Part shown: positions 10,713 to 17,630 of the stretch, piece after piece | Numbering within the stretch: position 1 is the first letter of the stretch | How the letters are laid out: each line of letters starts with the position of its first letter | Source: Candidatus Nanoarchaeia archaeon | GTDB lineage: Archaea > Nanobdellota > Nanobdellia > Woesearchaeales > UBA525 | NCBI GenBank assembly: GCA_028279755.1 | Contig: JANQNB010000013.1 | Coordinates: 1 to 64,000, forward strand | Reading direction: 5' to 3' | Length of the DNA: 64,000 nt | The notes under the pieces: model-generated | Seen by the model: the letters and a program-made list of their open reading frames with translations, nothing else | What the model was told of the DNA's origin: nothing | The model's database searches: none | Position numbers and translations under genes: made by a program

Positions 10713-11189
10713 ATGAAACCTTTTTTTCTTCTCGGTTTGCTGCTCCTCACGAGCTGCGCCCAAGGGACCTGCGAGGTACTCGAGACCTACAAAGTGCGGG
10801 GAGAGTCCATGGCACCATTGCTGCAAGCTGGCGACACGATCGTCGTTGATATCAACCAGAGCTGCTTTAATATCAGCCGTGGCGATGTCGTTCTCTACGA
10901 CTTCGCTGGCAATGAGGCGCCGATCCTCAAGCGAGTGATGGCTGTCCCTGGCGATACCTGGCGCTTGAATGGCAGCAGCATCATTGTGAATGAGAAGATT
11001 CTTGTCAATAGCGAGGGCGTCCCGTACCGTGTGACGGATCAAGAGATGCTCCTTCTCTACACGAATGACTATCCAGTCCTGGGCGGAGGTCAGTATTTGC
11101 TCCTGGGCAACCAGCCAGGGGGTAGTATGGATGCCACCCAGTTCGGCTTGATACATCGTAGTGATATTCTCGGGAAACTTTATAAATGA
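10713..11189 (+). CDS. Signal peptidase I family protein (S26), bacterial Ser/Lys type
   Basis: 158 residues. It should cleave signal peptides on the outer face of the membrane. The catalytic Ser is in GESMAP (about residue 31) and the general-base Lys in PILKRVMAVPGD (about residue 71). The conserved tail (GNQPGGSMDATQFG, then a Gly-Lys) matches bacterial SPase I boxes. Known archaeal signal peptidases generally use Ser-His-Asp, so the Lys is unusual. The N-terminus has a short hydrophobic stretch ending LLLTSC, which looks like a lipobox or a minimal anchor. It starts 1 base after the preceding stop, so it is translationally linked to the two surface genes and may be their dedicated processing enzyme (inference). 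Confidence 0.85.
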   Translation: MKPFFLLGLLLLTSCAQGTCEVLETYKVRGESMAPLLQAGDTIVVDINQSCFNISRGDVVLYDFAGNEAPILKRVMAVPGDTWRLNGSSIIVNEKILVNSEGVPYRVTDQEMLLLYTNDYPVLGGGQYLLLGNQPGGSMDATQFGLIHRSDILGKLYK

Positions 11190-11196
11190 ATAACAT

Positions 11197-11213
11197 CATT
11201 GATAGTTCTTAAG
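11197..11213. repeat. Direct repeat copy 1 (upstream of HTH gene)
   Basis: CATTGATAGTTCTTAAG recurs as CATTTGATAGTTCTCAAG at 11271-11288 with one insertion and one substitution. The two copies bracket the candidate promoter of the HTH gene, a layout typical of autoregulatory operators. Confidence 0.5.
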
Positions 11214-11215
11214 AG

Positions 11216-11226
11216 CATTAATAAAG
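11216..11226 (+). promoter_or_regulatory. Candidate TATA box for the HTH gene
   Basis: CATTAATAAAG sits in the gap after the signal peptidase gene. A transcript would begin near 11247, inside the open frame that precedes the first usable start codon of the HTH gene. Confidence 0.35.
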
Positions 11227-11270
11227 GTAGATAGCGACGCCTGAAAACATCAAAAGTAGTGAAAAAAACA

Positions 11271-11288
11271 CATTTGATAGTTCTCAAG
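11271..11288. repeat. Direct repeat copy 2 (upstream of HTH gene)
   Basis: Near-identical to 11197-11213, with starts 74 bases apart. It falls inside the upstream extension of the HTH reading frame. Confidence 0.5.
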
Positions 11289-11320
11289 TAGATGACAAAC
11301 TCGCAAAACTACGCGAAGAG

Positions 11321-11755
11321 TTGGATTGGCTGAAACAACGCTTCCACGCGTCAGACCACGATCTCCTGGAAGCGCTCGGACATCCGCCCTTGGGCGAGAC
11401 CGTGCCATTGCAGATCTTCGCTGAAGGCCTCGGCATTCTGGAAGCGCTCGTTCTCCATCTTGTCAAGCAGGGGAAACATCCTGGCGAGGTCGCCGCATTC
11501 CTGAATCGACAGTATTCAACCGTCGCGAACACGCTGCGAAAAGCGAAAAGCAAAGAGCGGCAGCCTGCGCCAGAGGATGTCCCGCAGCTCCGAGTCCCTG
11601 TCACCATCTTCCGCGACCGCCTCAACGCGCCATTGCAGGCGCTGGTCGCGTATCTGCGAGAGCACGAGGGCATGCGCTTCACTGACATCGCACGCGCACT
11701 CAATCGCGATCCGAGAAACATCAACGCAACGTACAGGCAAGTGATGAGAAGCTAG
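11321..11755 (+). CDS. Tandem helix-turn-helix DNA-binding protein
   Basis: At least 144 residues, small and rather basic. Two sigma-like HTH units are visible: HPGEVAAFLNRQYSTVANTL (about residues 53-72) and MRFTDIARALNRDPRNINAT (about residues 118-137). The only usable start in frame is TTG at 11321, but the frame stays open back to 11231 and encodes a plausible amphipathic helix (VDDKLAKLREEL) without any ATG, GTG or TTG, so the true start is uncertain. Direct repeats overlap the upstream region and may be its own operator. It overlaps the convergent membrane gene by 4 bases. Likely a transcription regulator; the target is unknown. Confidence 0.7.
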   Translation: MDWLKQRFHASDHDLLEALGHPPLGETVPLQIFAEGLGILEALVLHLVKQGKHPGEVAAFLNRQYSTVANTLRKAKSKERQPAPEDVPQLRVPVTIFRDRLNAPLQALVAYLREHEGMRFTDIARALNRDPRNINATYRQVMRS

Positions 11756-12039
11756 CTTGTTGCCCGCGTAGTGGTGCGCCATTTCTCGACAGCGAGCATC
11801 ACACCCCAAACCGCAATGATCGCGACAGTGATGACAAAGCCTAACAGGAGGTCCAGAAGCAGATTCTCTCCGCGAAACAGCAATTCGCCATTCCATGCAT
11901 GATCGATAAGGCCGAAGACCGTTCCTCCGAGCAACAACAAACTCAATCTGTTCTGGCTTGTCGTCTGCAATGAAGGCTTTTTCTTCTGCAGTACTTTGTG
12001 AACAAGAAATGCCAGTGCAGGAACCGCATAACAACCCAT
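11752..12039 (-). CDS. Small membrane protein of unknown function
   Basis: 95 residues with three likely hydrophobic segments: the N-terminus, LLLLGGTVFGLIDHAWNGEL, and LLLDLLLGFVITVAIIAVWG. The motif FGLIDHAWNGEL is a conserved-looking feature of short archaeal membrane proteins. A strong ribosome site (GAGGTGAG) lies just upstream of the ATG. It follows mscS by 19 bases on the same strand and is probably the last gene of the pta-ackA-mscS operon. Confidence 0.7.
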   Translation of the reverse strand: MGCYAVPALAFLVHKVLQKKKPSLQTTSQNRLSLLLLGGTVFGLIDHAWNGELLFRGENLLLDLLLGFVITVAIIAVWGVMLAVEKWRTTTRATS

Positions 12040-12058
12040 GATCTCACCTCAAAATGAT

Positions 12059-13117
12059 TTATTTCTTCACGTGCACGGTCTGTGTCGGGAAGGCCATCTC
12101 GATCTTGGCTTTCTCGAAGTCGCGCTTGATGCCCAGGTTCAGCGCGTCTTGCACATCCCAGTAATTGTCAAGGCCTGCTTTCGTGATCCAGTACTGGACA
12201 CGGATGTTCAGGCTGCTGTCTGCGAACTCGACGAACTGCACAGCGTAGTCCTTGTGGTTCAGGCCCTTGACCGCCTTGATGTTCTTGATGATCAGTTCTT
12301 TGCCTTTCTCGAGCTTCGCGACAGGCGTGTCATACTCGACGCCGATGGTGAACACCATGCGCCGTTCTTTCTCAGCACTGACATTCTCTGTCATCGAGTC
12401 GACCATCGTGCTGTTCGGCACGACAATGATCGTGCCGTCGAAGGTCTCAATTCTTGTCGTGCGCAGCCCGATCTCGCGGACATAGCCGTCAACCCCAGAC
12501 ACTTTGATCCGGTCGCCCAGCTTGAACGGCTTATCAAGCAGGATCGCGATGCCGCCGAAGAGGTTGCCGACAAGGTCCTGCGCAGCAAGGGCGAAGGCCA
12601 GGCCGCCAATGCCAAGGCCTGCGAGCAGGCTGCCGACGTTGAAGCCGAGCTTGTCGATCACCATGATCGCGACGATCGCGACAATGACGAAGTTGACGAG
12701 CTTGCGAATGATGGGCAGCAAGTGGTCGTCCAGGTCTGTCTCTGTCTTCGCGGTCATCGGCTTGATGTAATGGATCATCGTGCCGTTGATCAGGCGCATG
12801 AGATACCAGGCGATGTTAATGAGGAAGAGGACCATGACGATCTTGCTGTAGATGTCTGTGACGCCCTCGCTCATCACCAGGAGGCGCTGCCCGAAATACA
12901 GCGCGGCGATGAAGATCGTGAACAGGACCGGGCCTTCGAGCAGGTCGACGACAAGGTCGTCCGCTTTCGTCTTTGTCTTTGACGCCATCGCTCTGACGAA
13001 CTTCTTCGTGATCCAGGTGACGATCTTGCCTGCGAGCACTGAGGCGAGCACGACACAAAAGAAGATGAGCCAGTCAGGCACACTGTTGCCCAGGTATAAA
13101 TTATCGAGGAATGCCAT
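12059..13117 (-). CDS. mscS: Small-conductance mechanosensitive channel, MscS family
   Basis: 352 residues. It opens under membrane tension to release solutes during osmotic downshock. About five N-terminal membrane segments lead into the MscS pore helix (GSLLAGLGIGGLAFALAAQD, about residues 172-191), followed by the beta domain (LDKPFKLGDRIKV) with the usual VPNS motif (IIVVPNSTMVDS) and a cytoplasmic alpha-beta cage domain. A TATA element (CAATAAAAA in sense) is centred 28 bases upstream of the ATG inside the end of ackA, so it can be expressed alone as a leaderless transcript as well as with ackA. Confidence 0.93.
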   Translation of the reverse strand: MAFLDNLYLGNSVPDWLIFFCVVLASVLAGKIVTWITKKFVRAMASKTKTKADDLVVDLLEGPVLFTIFIAALYFGQRLLVMSEGVTDIYSKIVMVLFLINIAWYLMRLINGTMIHYIKPMTAKTETDLDDHLLPIIRKLVNFVIVAIVAIMVIDKLGFNVGSLLAGLGIGGLAFALAAQDLVGNLFGGIAILLDKPFKLGDRIKVSGVDGYVREIGLRTTRIETFDGTIIVVPNSTMVDSMTENVSAEKERRMVFTIGVEYDTPVAKLEKGKELIIKNIKAVKGLNHKDYAVQFVEFADSSLNIRVQYWITKAGLDNYWDVQDALNLGIKRDFEKAKIEMAFPTQTVHVKK

Positions 13118-13140
13118 TAGCAGAGAGAAACTGAGGGCCC

Positions 13141-13149
13141 TTTTTATTG
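13141..13149 (-). promoter_or_regulatory. TATA box for mscS
   Basis: Sense sequence CAATAAAAA, centre 28 bases upstream of the mscS ATG (13117), predicting a leaderless mRNA. It overlaps the 3' end of ackA. Confidence 0.5.
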
Positions 13150-14355
13150 ATTATCCTTCCACGGCTGTGCCGCTTCCCGCGCGATCTGCAGTTCTTCGTT
13201 CGCCGGGATCACAAAGACCTTGACGATGCTGTCAGGGCCAGTGATGTCGTGATGATTGCGTTGGTTCTTGTCTTCATCGATCTGCAAGCCAAGGAATGAC
13301 AAGTTCGCACACACTGCTGCGCGCACATACCAGGCGTTCTCACCGATGCCGGCAGTGAAGACCAAACAATCCAGGCCGTTCAGCGTAGCTGCATAGCCGC
13401 CGATGTAGCGCGCGATCTCATAGCTCAGCATGTCCAGGGCGAGCGCTGACTGTTGATCGCCGTGCCGTGCGTTGTTCCAGATGTCGCGGACATCTCCAGA
13501 TCCTGCGATGCTCTTCAATCCGCTTTCCTTGTTCAGGAACTGGTCGATCTTCTCCGGCTTCTGCTTCAGCTCGCGCAGCAGGTACAGGATGACTTCCGGA
13601 TCGATCGCGCCGCTCCGCGTGCCCATGATCAGGCCGTCAGTCGGCGTGAATCCCATGCTCGTGTCCACTGACAGTCCGTTCTTGATCGCAGTGATGCTCG
13701 AGCCGTTGCCGAGGTGGCAGGTGATCATCCGTTTCGGCATGAATCCGAGGAATTCCGTCGCTTTCAGGCTGCAGTATTTGTGGCTCGTCCCGTGGAAGCC
13801 GTATTTCCTGATGCCGTGCTCAGCGTAGAAGTCAGGGTCGATGCCGTAGAGATAGGTCCAGTTTGGCATGCTCTGGTGGAAGGCAGTGTCGAACACTGCT
13901 ACTTGGTGCACGCCTTTGAGCAATTTCTCGCAGCGTTCGATGCCGACGAGATTGTGCGGATTGTGCAAGGGCGCGTATTTGGAAAGATGTCTGATGTTCT
14001 GCTTCACTTCTGCGTTGATCAGGGCCGCGCTGTTGTACTTGTCTGCGCCGTGCACCACGCGATGGCCGACTGCGACGATCTCGTCCAGGCTTTTGAGGAT
14101 GCCTTCTTTGAGCAGGTAGTCGAGGATGAAGGGGATGGCGTGCTTCACGTCCTTGAGGTGGAAGGGTTGCTGCTCGACGACTTCGCCGATGCCGGTCGGG
14201 CCTGCATAGAAGCGGTCGACTTTGAACGTGCACTGCTCACTGCCAAGGCGATCGATGTGCCCCTTGATGAGCAGGCTGTCAGCAGGGATGAGATAGATCG
14301 CGAACTTGATGCTGCTGCTGCCTGCATTGATGACCAGAACCTTCGGCCCGTCCAT
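13144..14355 (-). CDS. ackA: Acetate kinase
   Basis: 403 residues, the normal family length. Converts acetyl phosphate plus ADP to acetate plus ATP. Signature segments are all present: NAGSSSIKFAI at the N-terminus, GHRVVHGAD, FDTAFHQSMP, YGFHGTSHKY, HLGNGSS, TPTDGLIMGTRSGAIDP and FTAGIGENA. The start has a ribosome site (AGAGGTGAGG) directly before the ATG and a TATA element about 38 bases upstream. It sits in the same operon as the phosphotransacetylase gene. Together they give substrate-level ATP from acetyl-CoA, a route known in bacteria and Methanosarcina but uncommon in other archaea, which mostly use ADP-forming acetyl-CoA synthetase. Confidence 0.97.
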   Translation of the reverse strand: MDGPKVLVINAGSSSIKFAIYLIPADSLLIKGHIDRLGSEQCTFKVDRFYAGPTGIGEVVEQQPFHLKDVKHAIPFILDYLLKEGILKSLDEIVAVGHRVVHGADKYNSAALINAEVKQNIRHLSKYAPLHNPHNLVGIERCEKLLKGVHQVAVFDTAFHQSMPNWTYLYGIDPDFYAEHGIRKYGFHGTSHKYCSLKATEFLGFMPKRMITCHLGNGSSITAIKNGLSVDTSMGFTPTDGLIMGTRSGAIDPEVILYLLRELKQKPEKIDQFLNKESGLKSIAGSGDVRDIWNNARHGDQQSALALDMLSYEIARYIGGYAATLNGLDCLVFTAGIGENAWYVRAAVCANLSFLGLQIDEDKNQRNHHDITGPDSIVKVFVIPANEELQIAREAAQPWKDNQ

Positions 14356-14388
14356 ACCTCACCTCTGATTGCTTCTGAAGAAGACTTC

Positions 14389-14398
14389 TTTTTAAACC
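14389..14398 (-). promoter_or_regulatory. TATA box for ackA
   Basis: Sense GGTTTAAAAA, centre about 38 bases upstream of the ackA ATG. It predicts a ~12-base leader holding the AGAGGTGAGG ribosome site (14357-14367). It lies just downstream (in sense) of palindrome copy A. Confidence 0.55.
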
Positions 14399-14417
14399 TT
14401 GTGGGATAAGTGCTTCA

Positions 14418-14517
14418 GTAGCGCCGCCGCCTTGGCAGCCTCTCTTCTGCACTTGCTTGCTCACCGAATCTGACGCACAGAGAGAGCCATTGGTGATGGC
14501 TGCCGCTGCGGCGCTAC
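14418..14517 (-). repeat. Dispersed palindrome with AAG bulge, copy A
   Basis: Read in the sense of the flanking genes, the outer arms (14517-14505 with 14430-14418) pair over 13 positions with one mismatch. A 3-base AAG bulge (14433-14431) follows, then a perfect 7-bp inner stem (14504-14498 with 14440-14434) and a ~57-base loop. The layout and the GCC-AAG-GC core match copies B (29076-29130) and C (39488-39584). The stop codon of the DUF1653 gene is embedded in the outer arm. Confidence 0.7.
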
Positions 14518-14738
14518 ACCTTCTGAAATCTGGGGACTTGCTTCCCGTCAACTTCGACTTTTTCAAGAAACATCTTCTTCGGGCGGACCCAGAAACTGCC
14601 TTTGGGGAAGTCAGGCGCGTCGTAGAGCATCTTGTACACGACAAGCTCTTCATGCGTCTCACTATGCAGCGCAACGCCGAGCACTTCGTAGTCCTTGTCT
14701 TTGTAGTGGCGGTATTTTCCTGGCGGGACGTCCATCAC
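14514..14738 (-). CDS. DUF1653 family protein
   Basis: 74 residues. The sequence PGKYRHYKDKDYEVLGVALHS, with VYKMLY and WVRPKKMF further on, matches the compact DUF1653 fold, a small beta-rich domain of unknown function found widely in bacteria. The start overlaps the stop of the upstream lipoprotein gene by 4 bases (ATGA), so it is translationally coupled in the pta operon. Its stop lies within the arm of palindrome copy A. No catalytic residues can be assigned. Confidence 0.85.
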   Translation of the reverse strand: MMDVPPGKYRHYKDKDYEVLGVALHSETHEELVVYKMLYDAPDFPKGSFWVRPKKMFLEKVEVDGKQVPRFQKV

Positions 14739-15046
14739 GTATTCTCCAATATTGTAACACTCGCGCTGCTCTCGCTGATACTGTCAAGCCTGATGATGAA
14801 GTCGCCGAAGCTGAATTCCTCGCCGACGTGCAGGCCGAAGGTTTGCGCATTGACGATGATGCTCGCGCTGTCCTCGCCAAGCTCGGACACGCCAAGCGTG
14901 TACTCGTAGCCGAGGACCTTCACAGGAGTTTCCTCACCAAGTTCAAGTGCGAGATCCTGATTGTCCGCCAGCACAACCGCTTCCGGCTCTTCGATCTCAG
15001 CGGCGCACGCAGCCAGCAGAATTAGAAGCAAGAACCACCATCTCAC
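14735..15046 (-). CDS. Small predicted lipoprotein
   Basis: 103 residues. The N-terminus MRWWFLLLILLAACAAEIEE has a hydrophobic core ending in LAAC, a lipobox-like cleavage site, followed by an acidic, beta-rich body (VKVLGYEYTLGVSELGEDSA). It overlaps pta by 4 bases (15043-15046) and the DUF1653 gene by 4 bases, which places it in the acetate operon. Function unknown; the context suggests only co-expression with acetate metabolism. Confidence 0.75.
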   Translation of the reverse strand: MRWWFLLLILLAACAAEIEEPEAVVLADNQDLALELGEETPVKVLGYEYTLGVSELGEDSASIIVNAQTFGLHVGEEFSFGDFIIRLDSISESSASVTILENT

Positions 15047-16011
15047 CGTGCCACCTCAGTGGCAGTGATGGCGACCACGTCGACGATGTCCTGCACTGTG
15101 CAGCCTCGGGAAAGATCGTTCACCGGCTTTTTCAGTCCCTGGATGATCGGGCCGATGGCTTCTTCGCCAGCCATATACTCGCCGATCTTGTACGCGATGT
15201 TCCCGCTTTCCAGATCCGGGAAGATGAACACGTTGGCTTTGCCTTTGAGCGGGCTTGTCGGCGCCTTGATCTTCGCCACGTGCGGCACGAATGCTGCGTC
15301 GAACTGCAATTCGCCATCCACCGGCACGCCAGGCAAATGCTTCTTCGCCAGCTTTGCCGCTTTCCGCACGTGATCGACGCGTTCATGCGCAGCACTGCCG
15401 TGCGTGCTGAAGCTCAGAAACGCCACTTTTGGTTTTATCCCGAAGCGTTTCGCATTGCGCGCGCTCTGCACGCCGATGTCAGCGAGTTGCTCAACGCTGG
15501 GCGCGATGTTGAACGCGCAGTCTGCGAACAATAATGGCTGCTTCTTGTAGAGCATGATGAAATAGCTGCTCGCAAAGCCTTTCTTGGTGCCGATGACCTG
15601 AAGCGCGGGCTTGATCGTCTCGCTGGTCGGGCAGAGGTTGCCGGCGATGAAACCATCGGCGATCTTGTGCTTCACCAGCATGGCTGCGAGGTATTTCGTG
15701 TTCGTCCTGAGCGCTTTCTTCGCCATCGGCAGGGTCATGCCGCGATGACGCCTGAGCATGACGAGCTCTTTGGCGAGTTTGTCGCTGTGCTCGCAGCTGT
15801 CGTAATCGAGGATTCGGGCCTTGAGCTTTATTCGCTTTCGCTTGAGAGCAGCGCTGATCTTCTTCGGATTTCCCAGGAGAATGAGCTCAGCGAGTTTCCG
15901 GCGCTCGACTTTTGCCGCCGCCTCGAGAACGCGCGGATCGTCCGCTTCCGCAAGGATAATGGTCGCTTCTTTCTTGCGCGCTGCGCGATACACCCACTCG
16001 ATAAACCCCAT
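15043..16011 (-). CDS. pta: Phosphate acetyltransferase
   Basis: 322 residues, the length of the compact Pta family. Converts acetyl-CoA plus phosphate to acetyl phosphate, the substrate of AckA. Family segments: ILAEADDPRVLEAA at the N-terminus, DGFIAGNLCPTSETIKPALQ, LLFADCAFNIAPSVEQLADI, FLSFSTHGSA, VDGELQFDAAFVP, NVFIFPDLESGNIAYKI and the C-terminal GPIIQGLKKPVNDLSRGC. The ATG at 16011 is chosen because upstream sequence has no homology and a TATA element is centred 26 bases before this ATG. First gene of the acetate operon. Confidence 0.96.
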   Translation of the reverse strand: MGFIEWVYRAARKKEATIILAEADDPRVLEAAAKVERRKLAELILLGNPKKISAALKRKRIKLKARILDYDSCEHSDKLAKELVMLRRHRGMTLPMAKKALRTNTKYLAAMLVKHKIADGFIAGNLCPTSETIKPALQVIGTKKGFASSYFIMLYKKQPLLFADCAFNIAPSVEQLADIGVQSARNAKRFGIKPKVAFLSFSTHGSAAHERVDHVRKAAKLAKKHLPGVPVDGELQFDAAFVPHVAKIKAPTSPLKGKANVFIFPDLESGNIAYKIGEYMAGEEAIGPIIQGLKKPVNDLSRGCTVQDIVDVVAITATEVAR

Positions 16012-16032
16012 GGATGCGCTCTGAGAAGACAC

Positions 16033-16042
16033 GATTATATAG
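16033..16042 (-). promoter_or_regulatory. TATA box for the pta operon
   Basis: Sense CTATATAATC, centre 26 bases upstream of the pta ATG (16011), so the operon mRNA is probably leaderless. It lies in the 38-base gap after pyrBI. Confidence 0.65.
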
Positions 16043-16049
16043 TTTCCGG

Positions 16050-17540
16050 TCAGAGCTGCTGGATGCCTGTCGGCAGGCTCGCCTTGTAGGCTTCGAATTC
16101 CTTGCTCGTCACTTTCGGGTGCGTCAGCACGTACTTGTGCCGGCAGTACCTGCACTTGATCAGGTCGTGCTCGTGGTAGAACTTGGGCGGAACATCTTCG
16201 TTGATCACGCGCGTCACGCAATTCTCGTTCTGGCACAAGAGGTAGACATATTTCTCTGTGATCTCGCCTTCGTGGATCACGTTGATCGTGGCGTCTGGCG
16301 AGAGCAGCACGACGTGCTTCAGCTCGCGGTCAGTCAGGGTGAGCATGCTCGTCTTGAGCAAGCTGCCGCTCTTCTCCTTGATCCTCGCCGGGATGCTGTC
16401 AAAGCCACGTTCCACGAGCCGGAGAGCTTCGCTGATCTTGCCTTCTGTGCCTTTCTCGAGGTGGTCGAAGACCGTGCCTTCCTTGATGTCCTGGATCTTG
16501 CCTTCCGGCCGCTCATTGCTTGACTTGCTGCGTTTCAGACGGTTATTGCCTTGTTCCAGGACTGTATTGAGTTTTCCCTTGAACTGGACATACTCGCCGT
16601 CCTTGAACATCTCATAGAGCAGGGCTTTTCGCATGAAGATGCCATTCTCTGCTTGTCTGAAGAAGCCCTGGCAGGGCATGAAGTAGACTGCCACGTCGAT
16701 CTCTGCGATTTCGCTGTTGACCGGCAGAGGATGCATGACCTTGCCCTTGAAGCTCTCGATCTTCTCCTTGTCGATCTTGTAGCGCTGCATGAGCTCGTTG
16801 ACAATTTCCGGCGTCGCATCAGGCATGCGCTCGAGCTGCGGCCGGGTCATGTAGTAGAAATCGACTTCGTCAATCACTTCTTCCACGCTGGCTTTCTGGA
16901 TCACGGTCACGCCGCGCTCCTGGAGCAGTTCCACGAGCTCTTTGGGCATGCCGAGGAAGTCTGCTGCTGCCCAGTAGATCGTGATGTCGTCGAAATGGCT
17001 CAAAGCCAGGCTCAGCGAGCGCACTGTCCTGCCGTGGCTAAGGTCGCCGCCAAAGCCGAGCTTGATCCCGTCTAAGCCGCCGTGAACCTCGTAGAGCGTG
17101 AACAGGTCGAGCAAACTCTGGGTCGGGTGCTCGTTCTTGCCGTCCCCGCCGTTGATCACCGGGATGCATGACACGTCGGCTGCCCATTGCACCGAGCCAT
17201 CCAGTTTGTTTCGCATGACAATGCCGTCGAAATGGTTGGCTTCGAACATGACGATCGTGTCCCTGATGGTTTCCTTCTTCGCGACTGAGGTGCCTTCAGT
17301 GCCTGAGAAGCCTTCGTGCCCACCGCCGAGTTCTGCGATCGCGGTCTTGAAGCTCTGCGCTGTTCTCGTGCTTGGTTCGTAGAAGAGCATGGCCAAGCGC
17401 CGTTGTTTCTCGAGCTGGAGCTTGTAGCGATCCCCTGCCGCTTCGAGCTTGCGCAGCTCTGCGCCTTTCTTGCAGAGGTAGAGCAGTTCATCCCTGGAGA
17501 AGTCTGTGATCGAGATGATATCCCGTTTCGCGAAGGACAT
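16050..17540 (-). CDS. pyrBI: Aspartate carbamoyltransferase, catalytic-regulatory chain fusion (PyrB-PyrI)
   Basis: 496 residues. Commits carbamoyl phosphate and aspartate to pyrimidine synthesis. The N-terminal catalytic part (to about residue 320) shows FYEPSTRTAQSF, HPTQSLLD, GDLSHGRTV, MTRPQLERMPD and HPLPVNSEI. The C-terminal part (about residues 350-496) is a PyrI domain: GTVFDHLEKG, an alpha-beta nucleotide-binding region, then a zinc module with Cys-x4-Cys (CQNENC) and Cys-x2-Cys (CRYC). Most archaea and enterics encode these as two genes; single-chain fusions are known, for example in Thermotoga maritima. The ATG at 17540 is preferred to an upstream one at 17600 because homology begins there and a TATA element precedes it. 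Confidence 0.94.
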   Translation of the reverse strand: MSFAKRDIISITDFSRDELLYLCKKGAELRKLEAAGDRYKLQLEKQRRLAMLFYEPSTRTAQSFKTAIAELGGGHEGFSGTEGTSVAKKETIRDTIVMFEANHFDGIVMRNKLDGSVQWAADVSCIPVINGGDGKNEHPTQSLLDLFTLYEVHGGLDGIKLGFGGDLSHGRTVRSLSLALSHFDDITIYWAAADFLGMPKELVELLQERGVTVIQKASVEEVIDEVDFYYMTRPQLERMPDATPEIVNELMQRYKIDKEKIESFKGKVMHPLPVNSEIAEIDVAVYFMPCQGFFRQAENGIFMRKALLYEMFKDGEYVQFKGKLNTVLEQGNNRLKRSKSSNERPEGKIQDIKEGTVFDHLEKGTEGKISEALRLVERGFDSIPARIKEKSGSLLKTSMLTLTDRELKHVVLLSPDATINVIHEGEITEKYVYLLCQNENCVTRVINEDVPPKFYHEHDLIKCRYCRHKYVLTHPKVTSKEFEAYKASLPTGIQQL

Positions 17541-17566
17541 ACTAAAAAGGGCGTGAACCCGGCATG

Positions 17567-17576
17567 GTTTATAGAG
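17567..17576 (-). promoter_or_regulatory. TATA box for pyrBI
   Basis: Sense CTCTATAAAC, centre about 31 bases upstream of the pyrBI ATG. It shares the ~90-base divergent intergenic region with the deaminase promoter. Confidence 0.5.
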
Positions 17577-17598
17577 TTTACTGTTGGTGTTTATGAAC

Positions 17599-17608
17599 AT
17601 TTTTAAGC
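17599..17608 (+). promoter_or_regulatory. TATA box for the nucleobase deaminase gene
   Basis: ATTTTTAAGC centred 27-28 bases upstream of the ATG at 17631, predicting a leaderless transcript. Confidence 0.5.
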
Positions 17609-17630
17609 TCGATAATGCCCCTGTTTGTCA

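Noticed and set aside
12038-12982. 314-residue plus-strand ORF opposite mscS
   Set aside because: Asp/His/Val-rich antisense shadow of a clear MscS gene.
13714-14409. 231-residue plus-strand ORF opposite ackA
   Set aside because: Antisense to all AckA signature motifs; no promoter or ribosome site.
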